41,680 nucleotides of DNA from Hydnum rufescens UP504 (taxonomy: Eukaryota > Basidiomycota > Agaricomycetes > Cantharellales > Hydnaceae). This document shows, piece after piece, positions 31,019-41,571 of this stretch (its first letter is position 1; the number at the start of each line of letters is the position of its first letter). The translations under genes were made by a program, and so were the position numbers. Under the pieces are notes generated by a model. The model was not told the origin of the DNA. It searched no databases and was given only the letters and a program-made list of their open reading frames with translations. Location of the stretch: positions 165,945 to 207,624 of the forward strand of contig MU129014.1 in the NCBI GenBank assembly GCA_014904985.1. Direction: 5' to 3'.

Positions 31019-32517
31019 TCTTGATCAACAGGAGGTCTGGGGACACCCCTCTGGGTGTCAATTCCTATCACTGCCATAAGCCACCTCTGCATGTGTTTGG
31101 TGTGATAGGTGCATTAGAACTTTATTTTTTAGGGGAGAGAGGGGGGGGGATGGACCACTGCAACACCCAGAAACCACCTCTGTGAGGTTTCTGGAGGGTG
31201 GCATACTAGAGTCCTTAGCTGTCGCCATTCCCCTGTTGTTTCCACCTCTGTGTGGCTTCAGGGAGTAGCACAAGAGGGGGGATGGACCACTGCAACACCC
31301 AGAAACCACCTCTGTGAGGTTTCTGGAGGGTGGCATACCAGGGTCCTTCATTGTTGCCATGTCCCTATTATCACCTCTGTGTGGTTTCAGGGAGTAGCAC
31401 AATTGTCGTATTCATTGCGTTCGTATGCCCAGATGGAAAGCCCTGAATCAACGCTTTCAAACAAGCCCTATATCGCGCATTTTGGTGGGGTATTGGGGGC
31501 ACAGTGGCTTCGTCTTTCCTATGGCCCTGTTTCCCACCTTTTCCCCCATATCTCCATGAGTTCATTTCCAATCGTCTTCATAATAGGCTTGACATGGAGC
31601 TGTGAATCACAGCTTTCCATTGGTCCATTTGTGAGACTATTGGAGGTGAACTACATGCTCAGGAGTGAGATGAGTGGTGATCTCCTCATCACCTCTGTAC
31701 TCCTCCTGCCTCTTCGTCGCCAAATCCCCACCAAAACATACAATATTGTGCTTGATCGAAAGCTGTGATTTAGGGCTTTCCAACAGTACCATTGGCGAGC
31801 CGATCTGTGCGAATTGCACCTTCAGGAGCTCCCAATCGCACTTTGGAGCTGATATTTCATTCCTACCCTCACTTCATCATGTAATCTACATGCCTCTCCT
31901 CATATATGGGCTTGGAAGAAAGGCCTTTATTGTGGCATTCCAATTCCAGTACATTCAGGACTGATCTGATAACAACTCAAGGTGCAGGAGCATTTCTAGT
32001 GTTGGGGCTTTAAGGCATTCATCTGCCTTGTCATTCACACACTGTTTGATGGAAGCAGTGTACTATGGGGGGCTACTGGGCTTGATAGAAATCCCTCAGT
32101 TTTGGATCTCTTCCAATATTATCTTCAGCGGGATTGGATGGGTTTCATGACTTCAGGCCTCAAGTGTCCTTGCCCTTGACTTCTCCTCAACTTGTGGTTC
32201 TGCCCTCCCCCTCACCTAGGGAAGCCTTGTAGATATTAGCTAGTTGATTTTTCCAAGTCCTCATTTGGGCAAATTTCAGTCAGGTCTCGCCTGACAGAGT
32301 TGAGGAAGAGACTTCAATAGAGCATACTGAAATGCCTGAAACTGCCTGAAAAATGCCCGAAAAATGCCCAAAATAGCCCAGAATGGCTGTGAGCTAGTGA
32401 ATTGAAATGAATGATTTCTGACCAAATTCAGCCGAAGGCCCTAGGAGACCTATTAGGTACCATTCTCTGCCCCAAAAGTGGTACCTATCTTAGGTCCCCT
32501 ATATGACTGACCAGCCT
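31019..32517 (-). mobile_element. Palindromic element 3, right half (arm D)
   Basis: Matches arm C from about 28,994 and the reverse complement of arm B, then ends with the same outer sequence and terminal repeat as arm B (32,446-32,517). The centre-proximal ~270 bp, including the intron module, is missing at the N run. With arm A it makes the original copy flanked by the target duplication. Confidence 0.75.
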
Positions 32518-32525
32518 GACTGCAG
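32518..32525. repeat. Target-site duplication of element 3, right copy
   Basis: GACTGCAG immediately after terminal repeat end CTGACCAGCCT; partner at 25,069-25,076. Confidence 0.75.
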
Positions 32526-32760
32526 GGTGAATGATGGGTGCTGTCGGTGGAGGGCGAGCGATGTTTAAGACTTCCGGGAATAGGAGTTGGGATGCAGAAA
32601 CAGGTCGCACATTGTTTATGCGGCGCGTCTGCGCCACTTTCTTTGTCACGACCCTTGAGAAAAGATATGTCAGAAAGTGTATCGGTGGACGAGGTAGGAG
32701 AACCCTCGGAGCCCTTGGAGCGCAGGTTTCCATATAGGACGGGTTTGCCTTGGGAGGCAT
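32526..32760 (-). pseudogene. N-terminal part of the gag-like gene interrupted by element 3
   Basis: Begins MPPKANPSY at 32,760, then, in another frame, a Ser/Gly/Lys-rich stretch (GNLRSKGSEGSPTSSTDTLS; FLKGRDKESGADAPHKQCAT) leading to STDSTHHSPLQ at the insertion point. Past the insertion the same frame resumes at 25,068 with SIKQFITNK. The start resembles that of the 5,774-6,741 protein (MPPK). A frameshift or small intron separates MPPKANPSY from the rest. Gag/ORF1-like role is inferred from composition only. Confidence 0.45.
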
Positions 32761-33434
32761 GAGCTGGTTATGGTCAGGCGTCTTGGAGTGCTGGCCGCAA
32801 CAGGTGACGTAGGGTTCACGAAGTGGTGGCAAGTTGGTGATGGATTTATAGCAAAGTGGTGGGGTGATCTGGAACCATATGCAAATGTGTAATGTGATGC
32901 CGGTCATGGCTTGGACGTTGTTGGGCGCGCCTGTTTCAATTACCGATGCCATTGTCGTAAGACACAGATTGCGTCTGAGTTGTGATGGGAGCAATTTCCC
33001 CTTTTTCTCCGACTTGCTATAAGGCTGCACAGAGGAGGCATGGGTACGAGACTTTTAAGGCCCGAGTTTTGTCGTTGTGATGTGGGTGACCATGCCTGGG
33101 AGGCGTGGTCCACCCTGAAAGTGTCCCTGAGGTTTAGAGCATTCCCACAGCAAGGTAGTATGAGGGTCGATGTTGTACTTGGTAGACTCCAGCATGATTC
33201 ATCATTATCAGGGTATGCCATGGCCACTAATTTGGGCTAATGGACGACGGCATGACTATTCCTAGGCTGTAAATAGGAGGTGATCTGGACCCAACTTGTA
33301 TTTCTGGTTATGTACCTGTGTGCTGCGGCTGGCTGACTGGTATGTGTGGTACAGACTTTGGGATTCACTCTGACAATTTCTGTTGGCATAATTAATACAG
33401 TGGAGCATTTTGTGGAAGAAAAGGTAGAGTCACA
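32761..33434. other. No gene; region between the Ty3 stop and the gag-like start
   Basis: By position it should hold the 3' untranslated region and perhaps the 3' LTR of the Ty3 relic, plus the promoter of the gag-like gene. I see no second copy in the window to define an LTR. A 95-codon minus-strand frame at 32,940-33,227 lacks coding evidence. Confidence 0.35.
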
Positions 33435-34511
33435 TTAGGCGGCCTCTTGTTGCCTCTTCTGGTGCTTTTTCCAACGGTTCCAGACTTCTTCCCAATCGGG
33501 CGTGGGTATTCTATATGACATGAGCAACTCGGGATCCCCGACACAGATTACAGTGGTGCTTGGTTGGTATTCCTCATCACTTCCAATTAGAGCGTTTAGT
33601 TGTTGGTCATCCGAATCCGAGTCTTGTTCTATTAGTTGCTTGATTAGGACCTTGTCGGGCTTTCATTCTCGTGAGTAAAATTGTTTGATGCGATCTGCGG
33701 TGATTGATCCTTTCATAGGCGTTGCATCTAGTTCCACCAGGTGATAGGACCCAGACTTCAGCTGCTTGAGCACATGGAAGGTCCTGCCCATCGGTTATGG
33801 TACTTGGCTCCCTGAAATTTGGCGTTGACGTCGAATTGTGCCTGGTACACCAAGACCAACGTTCCTTGTGGATATGTACCTGTGAATAATCGTCACATAT
33901 GACGCTTGGCGTAGTCTTGGGCAGCTCTGACGTGACTTTCTTCATTCGATCCTGCTGCTAGTTGTCGGTTGTGCAAAAGAGTGGCTAACTGTTTTGTTTG
34001 GAGAGTAAGGAGGTCCTCAGTGGTTGTACTTTATGCCAGTCTAGCATATACCATGATTTATCCATTATATTGAATGGGAATAGGTGCGGGCAACTGTATA
34101 ACAGAAAATATGGCGAGAAACCTGTTCCACGCCTTGTGGTAACACGATCTACTCCAATGGTACTTCTTCTTCCCGCATATCCTCAGGATCATCATTATCT
34201 TCAGTATTCTCCGTGTCGCCTTCCGCTTGAGGTCTCCGCGATAAACCATCTGGTGCAATGTGTTTCTCAGCTGGGATGTGGATGAACTCGAAATCAAGTT
34301 TTGGATGTAAGTAATCCATCTTGTCATTGCCAGACTTGGTAGGCCTGGTTTATTGATCATTTCCTTGATGTATTTGGCATCAAGTTCCACTCGAAAGTGG
34401 ATGCCCCATAGGTCGTACTTGAGTGCCTTCAGTGCATGATAAAGGCCACACAACTTGATCTTTGACTGTGAATAGCGGCTTTCTACATTGTTCCATGTAA
34501 TGGAGCTGTAT
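33435..34511 (-). pseudogene. Ty3/gypsy polyprotein, C-terminal part (RNase H end, integrase C-terminus)
   Basis: Continuation of the polyprotein at 39,822-41,571 after the LTR element. In order on the minus strand: RNase H part (NNVESRYSQSKIKLCGLYHA; LWGIHFRVELDAKYIKEMIN; MTRWITYIQN), then an acidic linker ending EEEVPLE. The next block is already the C-terminal third of integrase (TGFSPYFLLYSCPHLFPFNI), so the zinc finger and DDE core are deleted near 34,150. The GPY/F-like end follows (LVLVYQAQFDVNAK; SGSYHLVELDATPMKGSITA) and the stop is at 33,435. TGA codons interrupt at 33,893-33,895 and 33,663-33,665. Non-functional. Confidence 0.85.
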
Positions 34512-34516
34512 ACTAT
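34512..34516. repeat. Target-site duplication of the LTR element, left copy
   Basis: ACTAT just before TGTAACA; identical ACTAT follows TATTACA at 39,817-39,821. A 5-bp duplication is usual for LTR retrotransposons. Confidence 0.85.
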
Positions 34517-35059
34517 TGTAACAAAGTGCCTCCCAGTTCAGGAGGGCACCTGTTGTCATACTTGGACAAAGTGGAGTTGACAGGGGAGGGAGTAGGAATA
34601 AGGAGAAGAGGAGAAGGGGTAATCACACCACCCTTAGCACTGGCTTCAGGTGGGGGAGCTGCAAACAGGGCTAAGCACTGGCTTTGCCCTGGACACAGGA
34701 GAAAAGGATGTGAAGGAAGGGAAGTCATGATGAAAGGCATAAAGTAGTGACTGGCCAAGTGGCACAGTCACTAACTAAAGAGAGAGTGGGGGGGTCAGTG
34801 AGAGGAAAGGGCTATCCTACTCACTGCTTTCCCAGCTAGGGTCCAAAGGTGCAGTCCCAAAGCCAGGGAAAGGGCTAGTATTGATGGCTACTAGACAGGC
34901 CAACCAGCTAGGCAGATAGAAGCAGAGTAGAGACAGGTATTCACAGTTTCTCACTAGGGTGACGAAGATCCGGGCAAAGGTTAACTTGATTAATCCTGGC
35001 AACTGCCGTATATACATGACTTTTGAGTCCTAACTTAATTACATAATACACTATATTAC
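34517..35059 (-). repeat. Long terminal repeat, 3' LTR in element orientation
   Basis: About 97% identical by eye to 39,277-39,816. Differences include one-base changes and small indels (for example AGGGTGACGAAG versus AGTGACAAAG near 34,955). The outermost T-to-A change alters its TG terminus on the minus strand. Confidence 0.85.
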
Positions 35060-35529
35060 TGTGCCCCCCAGTTTGGACTCCAAAAGTCTCAACTGAGCAC
35101 CTGGACATAAGGAAGGTGGATAAAGCAGAAAGAATGTGGGGATGTTAGACAAAAGCAAAGAAAAGACAGGACTCAATGAGAGCTTATAATCCAGCACTGG
35201 GCTTTGAATTTTAAAACAATGAATCTCAGCCTTTGAATGGGGGAAGAAGAAAAGAGAAGAAAGTGGTGAGGAAGAGGGAAGAAAAGGGGAGGAGGAAGGC
35301 TGAGTGTTGTGGCCTTATCCAAATGTCTTCAAGCCTCTAAGATCCTTCTGAACCATGGCTGCTGCCCCCCAGGCTTGATGGCATTGGATAGCATTGGGTA
35401 GGACACCAAAGACTGGGAGGGTGGGTGGGCAAAGTCTTTGGTGGGACTAAGGATTGCCATTAGCCCACTAGCTGTAAAGTCCCATAGCCTATATGTAGAG
35501 GAGGGCTGAGCAAGCAGAGGCCAGGCCCT

Positions 35530-35790
35530 GGAAGAGCATCAGGGCAAGGCTAGGCCATAGGGAGGACTAAGCTGCAGGGAAGAGTAAAGCCACAGGGAGG
35601 GGCAAGGCCATGGGGAAGGACAAGGCCACAGGGAAGGGTGAAGCCACAGGGAGGAAGGCCATGGCAAGGGACAGGGCCATGGCAATGGAAAGACTGTAGC
35701 AGGAGGCAAGGCCATAGTGAGAGGCCAGGCCATGGCAAGAGGCCAGACCATGGCAAAGGCAGGGCCACAAGGAGCAAGGCTATGCTAGGG
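35530..35790. repeat. GGCCA-rich short tandem repeats
   Basis: Irregular 12-18 bp units around GGGCAAGGCCATGGG and AAGGCCACAGGGAGG. The skewed composition leaves all minus frames open as Pro/Leu/Ala-rich strings, so those open frames are not evidence for a protein. Confidence 0.75.
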
Positions 35791-37261
35791 GCCACATAGG
35801 TAGGCACCACATCCTGGCCAGGTGATAGGGATGGGTTGGGCCACAGGGCAAGGCCAGGGAGGAGGGCCAAGATGCCATACAGGCTGGACTGCATGAGGGG
35901 GGTTAGGCTGCAGTCCATAGCCTGGGCTAGCTGTAGCATCAATGGGGCTGGCCTGCCACTGTATCTGGTGGAGGTGGCTGTGGCCCTAGAAGCAGCTGTG
36001 CCTGACATAGTGATGGGCTGCAAGGGCCACAGTGATACATAGGTGGCAGCCACAGCTGAGGTGAGGCACTGGTGAGGCTAGTGCTGTGGCCATGGCCATG
36101 GCCACAGGAGAGGTCCCTGAGGCTGGGGCCACATTCCCTGAAGAGGCCCACACCTGGGAGATAGCTTCCATTCCTGGGAAGCTTGCCTATTGCAGGATGT
36201 CCCATCCTGCCTAAGTCTGCCTTACAGCCAGGGGCCTGTAGTTGTATTCCCATCCTGGAGGCCCATAGGATGATTCCTTCCTCTCCCTTGGCCCCTCATA
36301 CTACTAGGTACCCCTACTGCCCCCCATTTTTTTTGGTGTTGATTTCCTTCCACACCAAAAGAAATCTTTCCCAGAGTATTTATCCATAAAGCTGGGATAG
36401 GGACATGTTTCTGGGTTTGGTGGGTGAAATATGATTGGAAGGAGCACAATGGAGAGTAGGAGTTTTGGGGCATCCATTGGGGCCATTTGGGAGTGATTTT
36501 GAATAGGGGTAGACCTGGGAAAAGAGATCTGGAGGAGGGATTTTGAAATTCATGGACTGAAGCACTAGCTTGACAGTCCAAGAATTGGGGATGGCCAGGT
36601 GGAAAAAAATAAGACAGGAAAAGACAGTCTTTCGCCATGGGAATTAAAACCATGTAAATTGGGCCAGAATTGAGGAAGACATGGTGGAACTGGTGGGGGA
36701 GTCCAATTGGGGCCTAAAGTGAGGGAGGAATGTCCCACTATTCCACAATGGAAGCTCCAAATTCTAATATTAAGACGAATTATGGAGGCTTTTGATCTGA
36801 CACTTCCATGGGAATTTAAATCATCCAAATCCATTAGAAATTGAGGCAGATACAGGAAAATTGGCAGGGGCTTCCAATGTGCTTTGGTGAGGAGAAGAGT
36901 GCCTCTTTACTCCACAGTGGCTGGACCAAAATCTCCAAAATAAATTGATGATGGAAGACCCAAATTTCATGTATCCACAATATCTGAGATTACCCAAATT
37001 GGCCATGAATTGAAGGAGATATGGGAGGACTAGTGCCCAAAGGAGACCCATTTGGAGACACCACTGCCAAGTTCTCAATATTTATCCCCTTGAGCTGGAA
37101 TTAGGCCAAATTCAGAGGTGGAAAGCATAGCTTTCTGTGGGATATATTCACATGGGAATGGGTAGGAAACTCAGGGAGAATTGAGTGAAGGAGTGGGAGT
37201 GGCTGTAAAGGTTTGCCAGGATAGGGCTCCTGAGTAGTGGTGTGCAAACTTGATTCCAGAA

Positions 37262-37757
37262 TTATGTCATCCAGACTCTGTGAGCATGTTCATGGAACAT
37301 GCAGAAATTGCTGCATTTGCTTCCGGAATCATGTGATCCAGACCTTGTACGAGCATGTTCATGGAACATGTGGAAATTGCTGCATTTGCTTCTGGAATCA
37401 TGTGATCCAGACCTTGTACAAGCATGTTCATGGAACATGCGGAAATTGCCACATTTGTTTCTGGAATCATGTGATCCAGACCTTGTACGAGCATGTTCAT
37501 GGAACATGTGGAAATTGCCGCATTTGCTTCCGGAATCACATGATCCAGACCTTGTACGAGCATGTTCATGGAACATGTGGAAATTGCCGCATTTGTTTCT
37601 GGAATCATGTGATCCAGACCTTGTACAAGCATGTTCATGGAACATGTGGAAATTGCCGCATTTGCTTCCAGAATCAGGTGATCCAGAACTCGTATGAGCA
37701 TGTTCATGGAACATGCAGAAATTGCCACATTTGCTTCCAGAATCATGTGATCCAGGC
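37262..37757. repeat. 69-bp tandem repeat array, about seven copies
   Basis: The unit contains GAATCATGTGATCCAGACC, then TTGTACGAGCATG and the inverted repeat CATGTTCATGGAACATG, then GGAAATTGC and GCATTTGCTTC. At 69 bp (23 codons) the array stays open in several frames on both strands, giving 23-residue repeats either way. Substitutions do not favour one frame visibly, so I treat it as a minisatellite. Confidence 0.9.
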
Positions 37758-38054
37758 CTGGATACAAGCTCCTCAAAGGTTTGGCCAAGGTACTTGGGCT
37801 TGTGGGGAAGGGATAGACTGAATATTTCCATTGAATGTACATGAATGTGAAGGGAGGAGTTTGTGCCAATGTACAAGGGGAAGAGGAGGGGATGCAGGGA
37901 AGTCCAGTGAAATGACAAGTCCTCCAACAATATCCAGCCAATTATCTTGAAAGTCAGGCTATTGGAAGGCCACAATTGGGGCTTTCAATCAAGCATAGAG
38001 GCAAGGGAATACGCAGGGAATCAGTGCATAAACTGGAGAAGGGGGGAATGGATT

Positions 38055-39530
38055 TCAGGGCCCCCCAGGGTCATGCACCTGCCAGGCTGGTAATTCTTGC
38101 CAGATTGTCCAGCAAAGGCCCTCCTGGTGATCATGAGGTGCAGGGGAACATTCTGGATGCACTCCTGGGGCAATTAGAGGCCATTTCCAGGAAGGGGAAT
38201 GGGAAAGGCCATATTGGAAAGGGATGAGGAGAGCATGACCACTAGGCCTGCAATACTCATCCAATCCACTTGTGTTTGGGGTCATGGGGGAGCCTCTGTT
38301 AAGGGTATTCTGAGGAGAATGATGACAAGGCAGAATATAGAGGAACCCAAATGACTGGGGGTGAGGAGGAGAAGGGGATGGCTGTCCTCCAAGATCCTGC
38401 ATCTGTGTGGATTCCTGGATGATATTGATGATGGGAGGGGGAATCCTTGTACATAGGGGCTGCAGATGAGGGAGGGGGAGACCTGCTGGAGGAATTGGTG
38501 GTCCAGGGAGCCTTCTTGCTGGTCCAGGTGGCTTAGGAATTCCTCCACTAGGAGTAGTCCCTAGCTGGGGCTTTCCAGGCCACCTGTAGGCTTCCACAGG
38601 GCTCCAAGGGGAGGAAGAAAGAGCTCTTGGGGACTAGGGAGAAGCCCAACTGAGACCCTTATGCAGCCTCTCCAGCTTCTCAAGACGGGCAAAGGCCAGC
38701 TGGACCCGAAGCTTGAGCAGCTTGTCAGCTGTCCTTAGTTCCCTTAGATCCTTAGCCCTCCATAGCTTCTCAGATAGTTCCAAACCAGAATCTAATTGGA
38801 ATTCTGGGCCATCTGTTCCTACAAGGGCCATAGTATCCCTAATGACAGCCTGGAGCTTCTCTAAAGCCAGCTGAACAGCAACCATCCACCTTCTATCCAT
38901 ATACCATCCACCCAAGTCCTCATCAGATAGGAAGTAAGAGGAGGGGCACTCCCTGAGTATGGGGCTGGCCCAGGTGACAAGGAACTGATATGTTGTGAGG
39001 GGAGGCCCTGAGGATAAGGGGGAGTACTCATCCCTGGGCTGATCCAGATGCCTGAGGATCTCCTGGAACTGGTGTGGAGAGCAGAGGTGGGAAGGGATGA
39101 AGGTACACTCATGGGTTGTGGGATGGTAGGTGACAGTGTCCTGGGATGGTGCAGAGAAGGAGAGGGGAGAGCTCCTGGGCTGGCTAGGCCTCCACTTCCT
39201 GATAGAGTAGACAGCAGAGGAAGTGGATGGAGGGGAGAGTGTTGGTTCAACCACTTTGTCAGCTAGAGGGAACCAGTGTAACACAGTGCCTCCCAGTTCA
39301 GGAGGGCACCTGTTGTCATACTTGGACAAAGTGGAGTTGACAGGGGAGGGAGTAGGAATAGGGAGAAGAGGAGAAGGGGTAATCACACCACCCTTAGCAC
39401 TGGCTTCAGGTGGGGGAGCTGCAAACAGGGCTAAGCACTGGCTTTGCCCTGGACACAGGAGAAAAGGATGCGAAGGAAGGGAAGTCATGATGAAAGGCAT
39501 AAAGTAGTGACTGCCAAGTGGCACAGTCAC
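38055..39530 (-). pseudogene. Gag-like protein of the LTR element, broken by one TAG
   Basis: One minus-strand frame of about 490 codons runs from within the right LTR (MTVPLGSHYFMPF at 39,530) to 38,055, interrupted only by a TAG at 38,634-38,636. After a Pro/Ser-rich N-terminal part come PHQFQEILRHLDQPRDEYSP and a helical segment (DRRWMVAVQLALEKLQAVIR; DKLLKLRVQLAFARLEKLER) that resembles a capsid-like or coiled-coil region. Beyond the stop is a Pro-rich tail (GIPKPPGPARRLPGPPIPPA). No zinc knuckle or protease seen. The true start may lie inside the element, after 39,277. Gag-like is inference from position and composition. Confidence 0.55.
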
Positions 39531-39816
39531 TAACTAAAGAGAGAGTGGGGGGGTCAGTGAGAGGAAAGGGCTATCCTACTCACTGCTTTCCCAGCTAGGG
39601 TCCAAAGGTGCAGTCCCAAAGCCAGGGAAAGGGCTAGTATTGATGGCTACTAGACAGGCCAACCAGCTAGGCAGATAGAAGCAGAGTAGAGACAGGTATT
39701 CACAGTTTCTCACTAGTGACAAAGATCTGGCAAAGGTTAACTTGATTAATCCTGGCAACTGCTGTATATACATGACTTTTGAGTCCTAACTTAATTATGT
39801 AATACACTATATTACA
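39277..39816 (-). repeat. Long terminal repeat, 5' LTR in element orientation
   Basis: Partner of 34,517-35,059. On the minus strand it begins TGTAATATAGTG and ends TGTGTTACA. Confidence 0.85.
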
Positions 39817-39821
39817 ACTAT
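39817..39821. repeat. Target-site duplication of the LTR element, right copy
   Basis: ACTAT, partner of 34,512-34,516. Confidence 0.85.
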
Positions 39822-41571
39822 TGGGTGTTGACTGTCCTCCAAAGTTTGGTAGAGAACATACCCTATGGCGATTTGGGAGCTGTCGACTGCCAGCGTTACG
39901 AGTCCCAGGTTGTTTTCCCTTAAATGTGGTCGTTGCACCTTTGCTAACTCGATATCTAGGGTTTTAAGTGCTGGCAGCGAAGTCATTGCCTGTTTCAAAG
40001 TTGCCATAGCCTGGTCGGCTTCCTTTGACCACTCAAACTCACCTTGCAGTTTTTTGGTCAGTTCAGTGAGCGGTTTCACGATCTTGGCGAACTGCCAAAC
40101 CCAACGTCACGCTACTCCAGCTGTTCCAAGAAATGCATGAACATCAGTGGTGCACTTAGGCATTGGCCAATTTAACACCTTGGTGATTATTCCATGGTGT
40201 GGGCACCTGCCCTCTAAAGAACACACATTTCCGACAATATTTACTAATGGCGTAGCGAGGACCAGCTTCTTACCAGCTGCGGTACATCCTGCTTCAATGA
40301 AAGTGGCTAACATTTCGTCCAGTGTCTGGGCATACTCCCAAATAAACCTTCATATCCCCGGATTCTGTGGGATCAGCTCATCATTATAACAAGTCTTAGG
40401 TCCTTTCAGTCCTATGTCATCTACAAAAACTCCGGTGCAGTGTGGTGACATATGGTCCATTGTATGCATTGTCATTCATTGGTATTCCTGCATTGAGTTG
40501 GTGTACCCCATTGGGAGTGAGGTCAGCTGCATATTTCCTGTTTCAGTTTGGCAGGTGGTGAGTGGTCTTGATTCCACATATAGGGCTTGTTGGTGATAGC
40601 CAGAATAAAGATCGATAACTCCGTAAACTGAGTGTCCTACAAAAGATTCTGTGAACTCTACCATGTTAGGCAGAAGCATTGAATCCTGGACTGAAACAAC
40701 ATTTAGCGGTTGTAGGTCATGAACTATTCGCAGGCTGCCTGAGGGTTTTTCTACTACAAACACTCGGGATCAGTAGGATGAACGAGATGGTTCCAGTGTT
40801 CCTGCCGCTACCTGTGACTTAAGCATTGTTACCATTTCTTGTTTTACAGCCTTCAGGATTGGTATTGGGGTAGACACCATGGTACGTGCTCTATTGTTTC
40901 CATGACGTAGTCGGGAAAATACTCTGCCTTGAATTGGCCATGTTCCGTGTCTGTGAACGAGATTGCCAACTCGTTTTTGCCTAGTATATAAACAGAAAGG
41001 TCCAGTTCCTGTGGTTTCAGGAATCCTTTTGGTATGTTCTTCAAGATTATCTCCACTCAGTCAGGCATCAACCTAGATGTAAATTTAAATTGGTCGATGG
41101 GTGGTGGATGGAACAGTAGTGGCTCAAGCTGTGGAGGTGGGACTGGGTGGTATGTGCTCTTTCGAGGGTCCTATTTGGTATGCTAACAGGTATGGGCAGC
41201 TTTTTCTTGGCTACAGGCTTATATTTCCCTTTTCTGACGTTCTGTATCAAAGTCGCAGCCTCGGAGGCCAATGTCTGCTCCAATCGTGTTGGATGCTGAC
41301 TTCCTCTTGTGATGGCGAGGACGTACGCAAGGTGTTTATCTAGATCTTGGCTCCCCACAGCGCTCGAGTGGTCTAAGATGTTTTTCAGGAAGCGTGCCGG
41401 GTTTCCTCCTTTCTGGATTAAGGTTGCTAACAGGTAGGGGTTGCCATCTAAATCAGGGTCCCTCGTGTACGTCTCTGGGAGTCAGAGTGCCTCTGACAGC
41501 TTTCGTCCGATTGACAGAATTGATGGTTCGTCTTCCGATTCTGCGTTATAAGATGGTTCGACCCCTATACC
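39822..41571 (-). pseudogene. Ty3/gypsy polyprotein, N-terminal part (gag/protease end, reverse transcriptase, start of RNase H)
   Basis: In order on the minus strand: gag-like end (NPYLLATLIQKGGNPARFLK; HLAYVLAITRGSQHPTRLEQ), then a KYKPVAKKKLPIPVS linker. Next is the conserved lead-in to RT (ISFTDTEHGQFKAEYFPDYV; ETIEHVPW). RT follows: VEKPSGSLRIVHDLQPLN (about 40,740), DLYSGYHQ, TSLPMGYTNS (about 40,510) and the catalytic FVDD (40,417-40,428). Then come connection FLGTAGVA, PLTELTKKLQGEFEWS and RNase H start LAVDSSQIAIGYVLYQ. In-frame TGA codons lie at 41,482-41,484, 41,057-41,059, 40,770-40,772, 40,350-40,352 and 40,107-40,109; frameshifts occur near 40,880 and 41,100. No intact protease motif is seen. 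The polyprotein is cut at 41,572 by a TIR element. It acted as a retrotransposon replication enzyme and is now dead. Confidence 0.88.

Larger units (their letters stand above)
35060..38054. other. Non-coding interior of the LTR element
   Basis: No supported gene. Contains purine-rich AAGGCCACAGGGAGGG-type repeats (35,530-35,790), three loosely similar blocks with AATTGAGG and ATGGGAATT phrases (36,640-37,030), and the 69-bp array (37,262-37,757). Long interior non-coding sequence is typical of LARD-type elements. Confidence 0.6.
34517..39816 (-). mobile_element. Non-autonomous LTR retroelement (LARD-like) nested in the Ty3 RNase H domain
   Basis: Two direct repeats of about 540 bp (34,517-35,059 and 39,277-39,816) bound 4.2 kb and have TGTAA/TTACA ends and a 5-bp target duplication. 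Read on the minus strand, CTGGTTCCCTC beside the right LTR could be a primer-binding site (TGG start) and CTGGGGGGCACAG beside the left LTR a purine tract, giving minus orientation. The interior has one gag-like frame (38,055-39,530), purine-rich repeats and a 69-bp tandem array, but no protease, reverse transcriptase or integrase. It would depend on enzymes from another element. Confidence 0.85.

Noticed and set aside
35539..36053. Pro/Leu-rich membrane-like protein on the minus strand
   Set aside because: The open frame follows from GGCCA-rich repeats with skewed composition; no start context, domain or conserved partner.
37237..37975. Cys/His 23-residue repeat protein (zinc-finger-like) on either strand
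   Set aside because: The unit length of 69 bp keeps both strands open, and spacing of Cys and His does not fit a known zinc-finger pattern.
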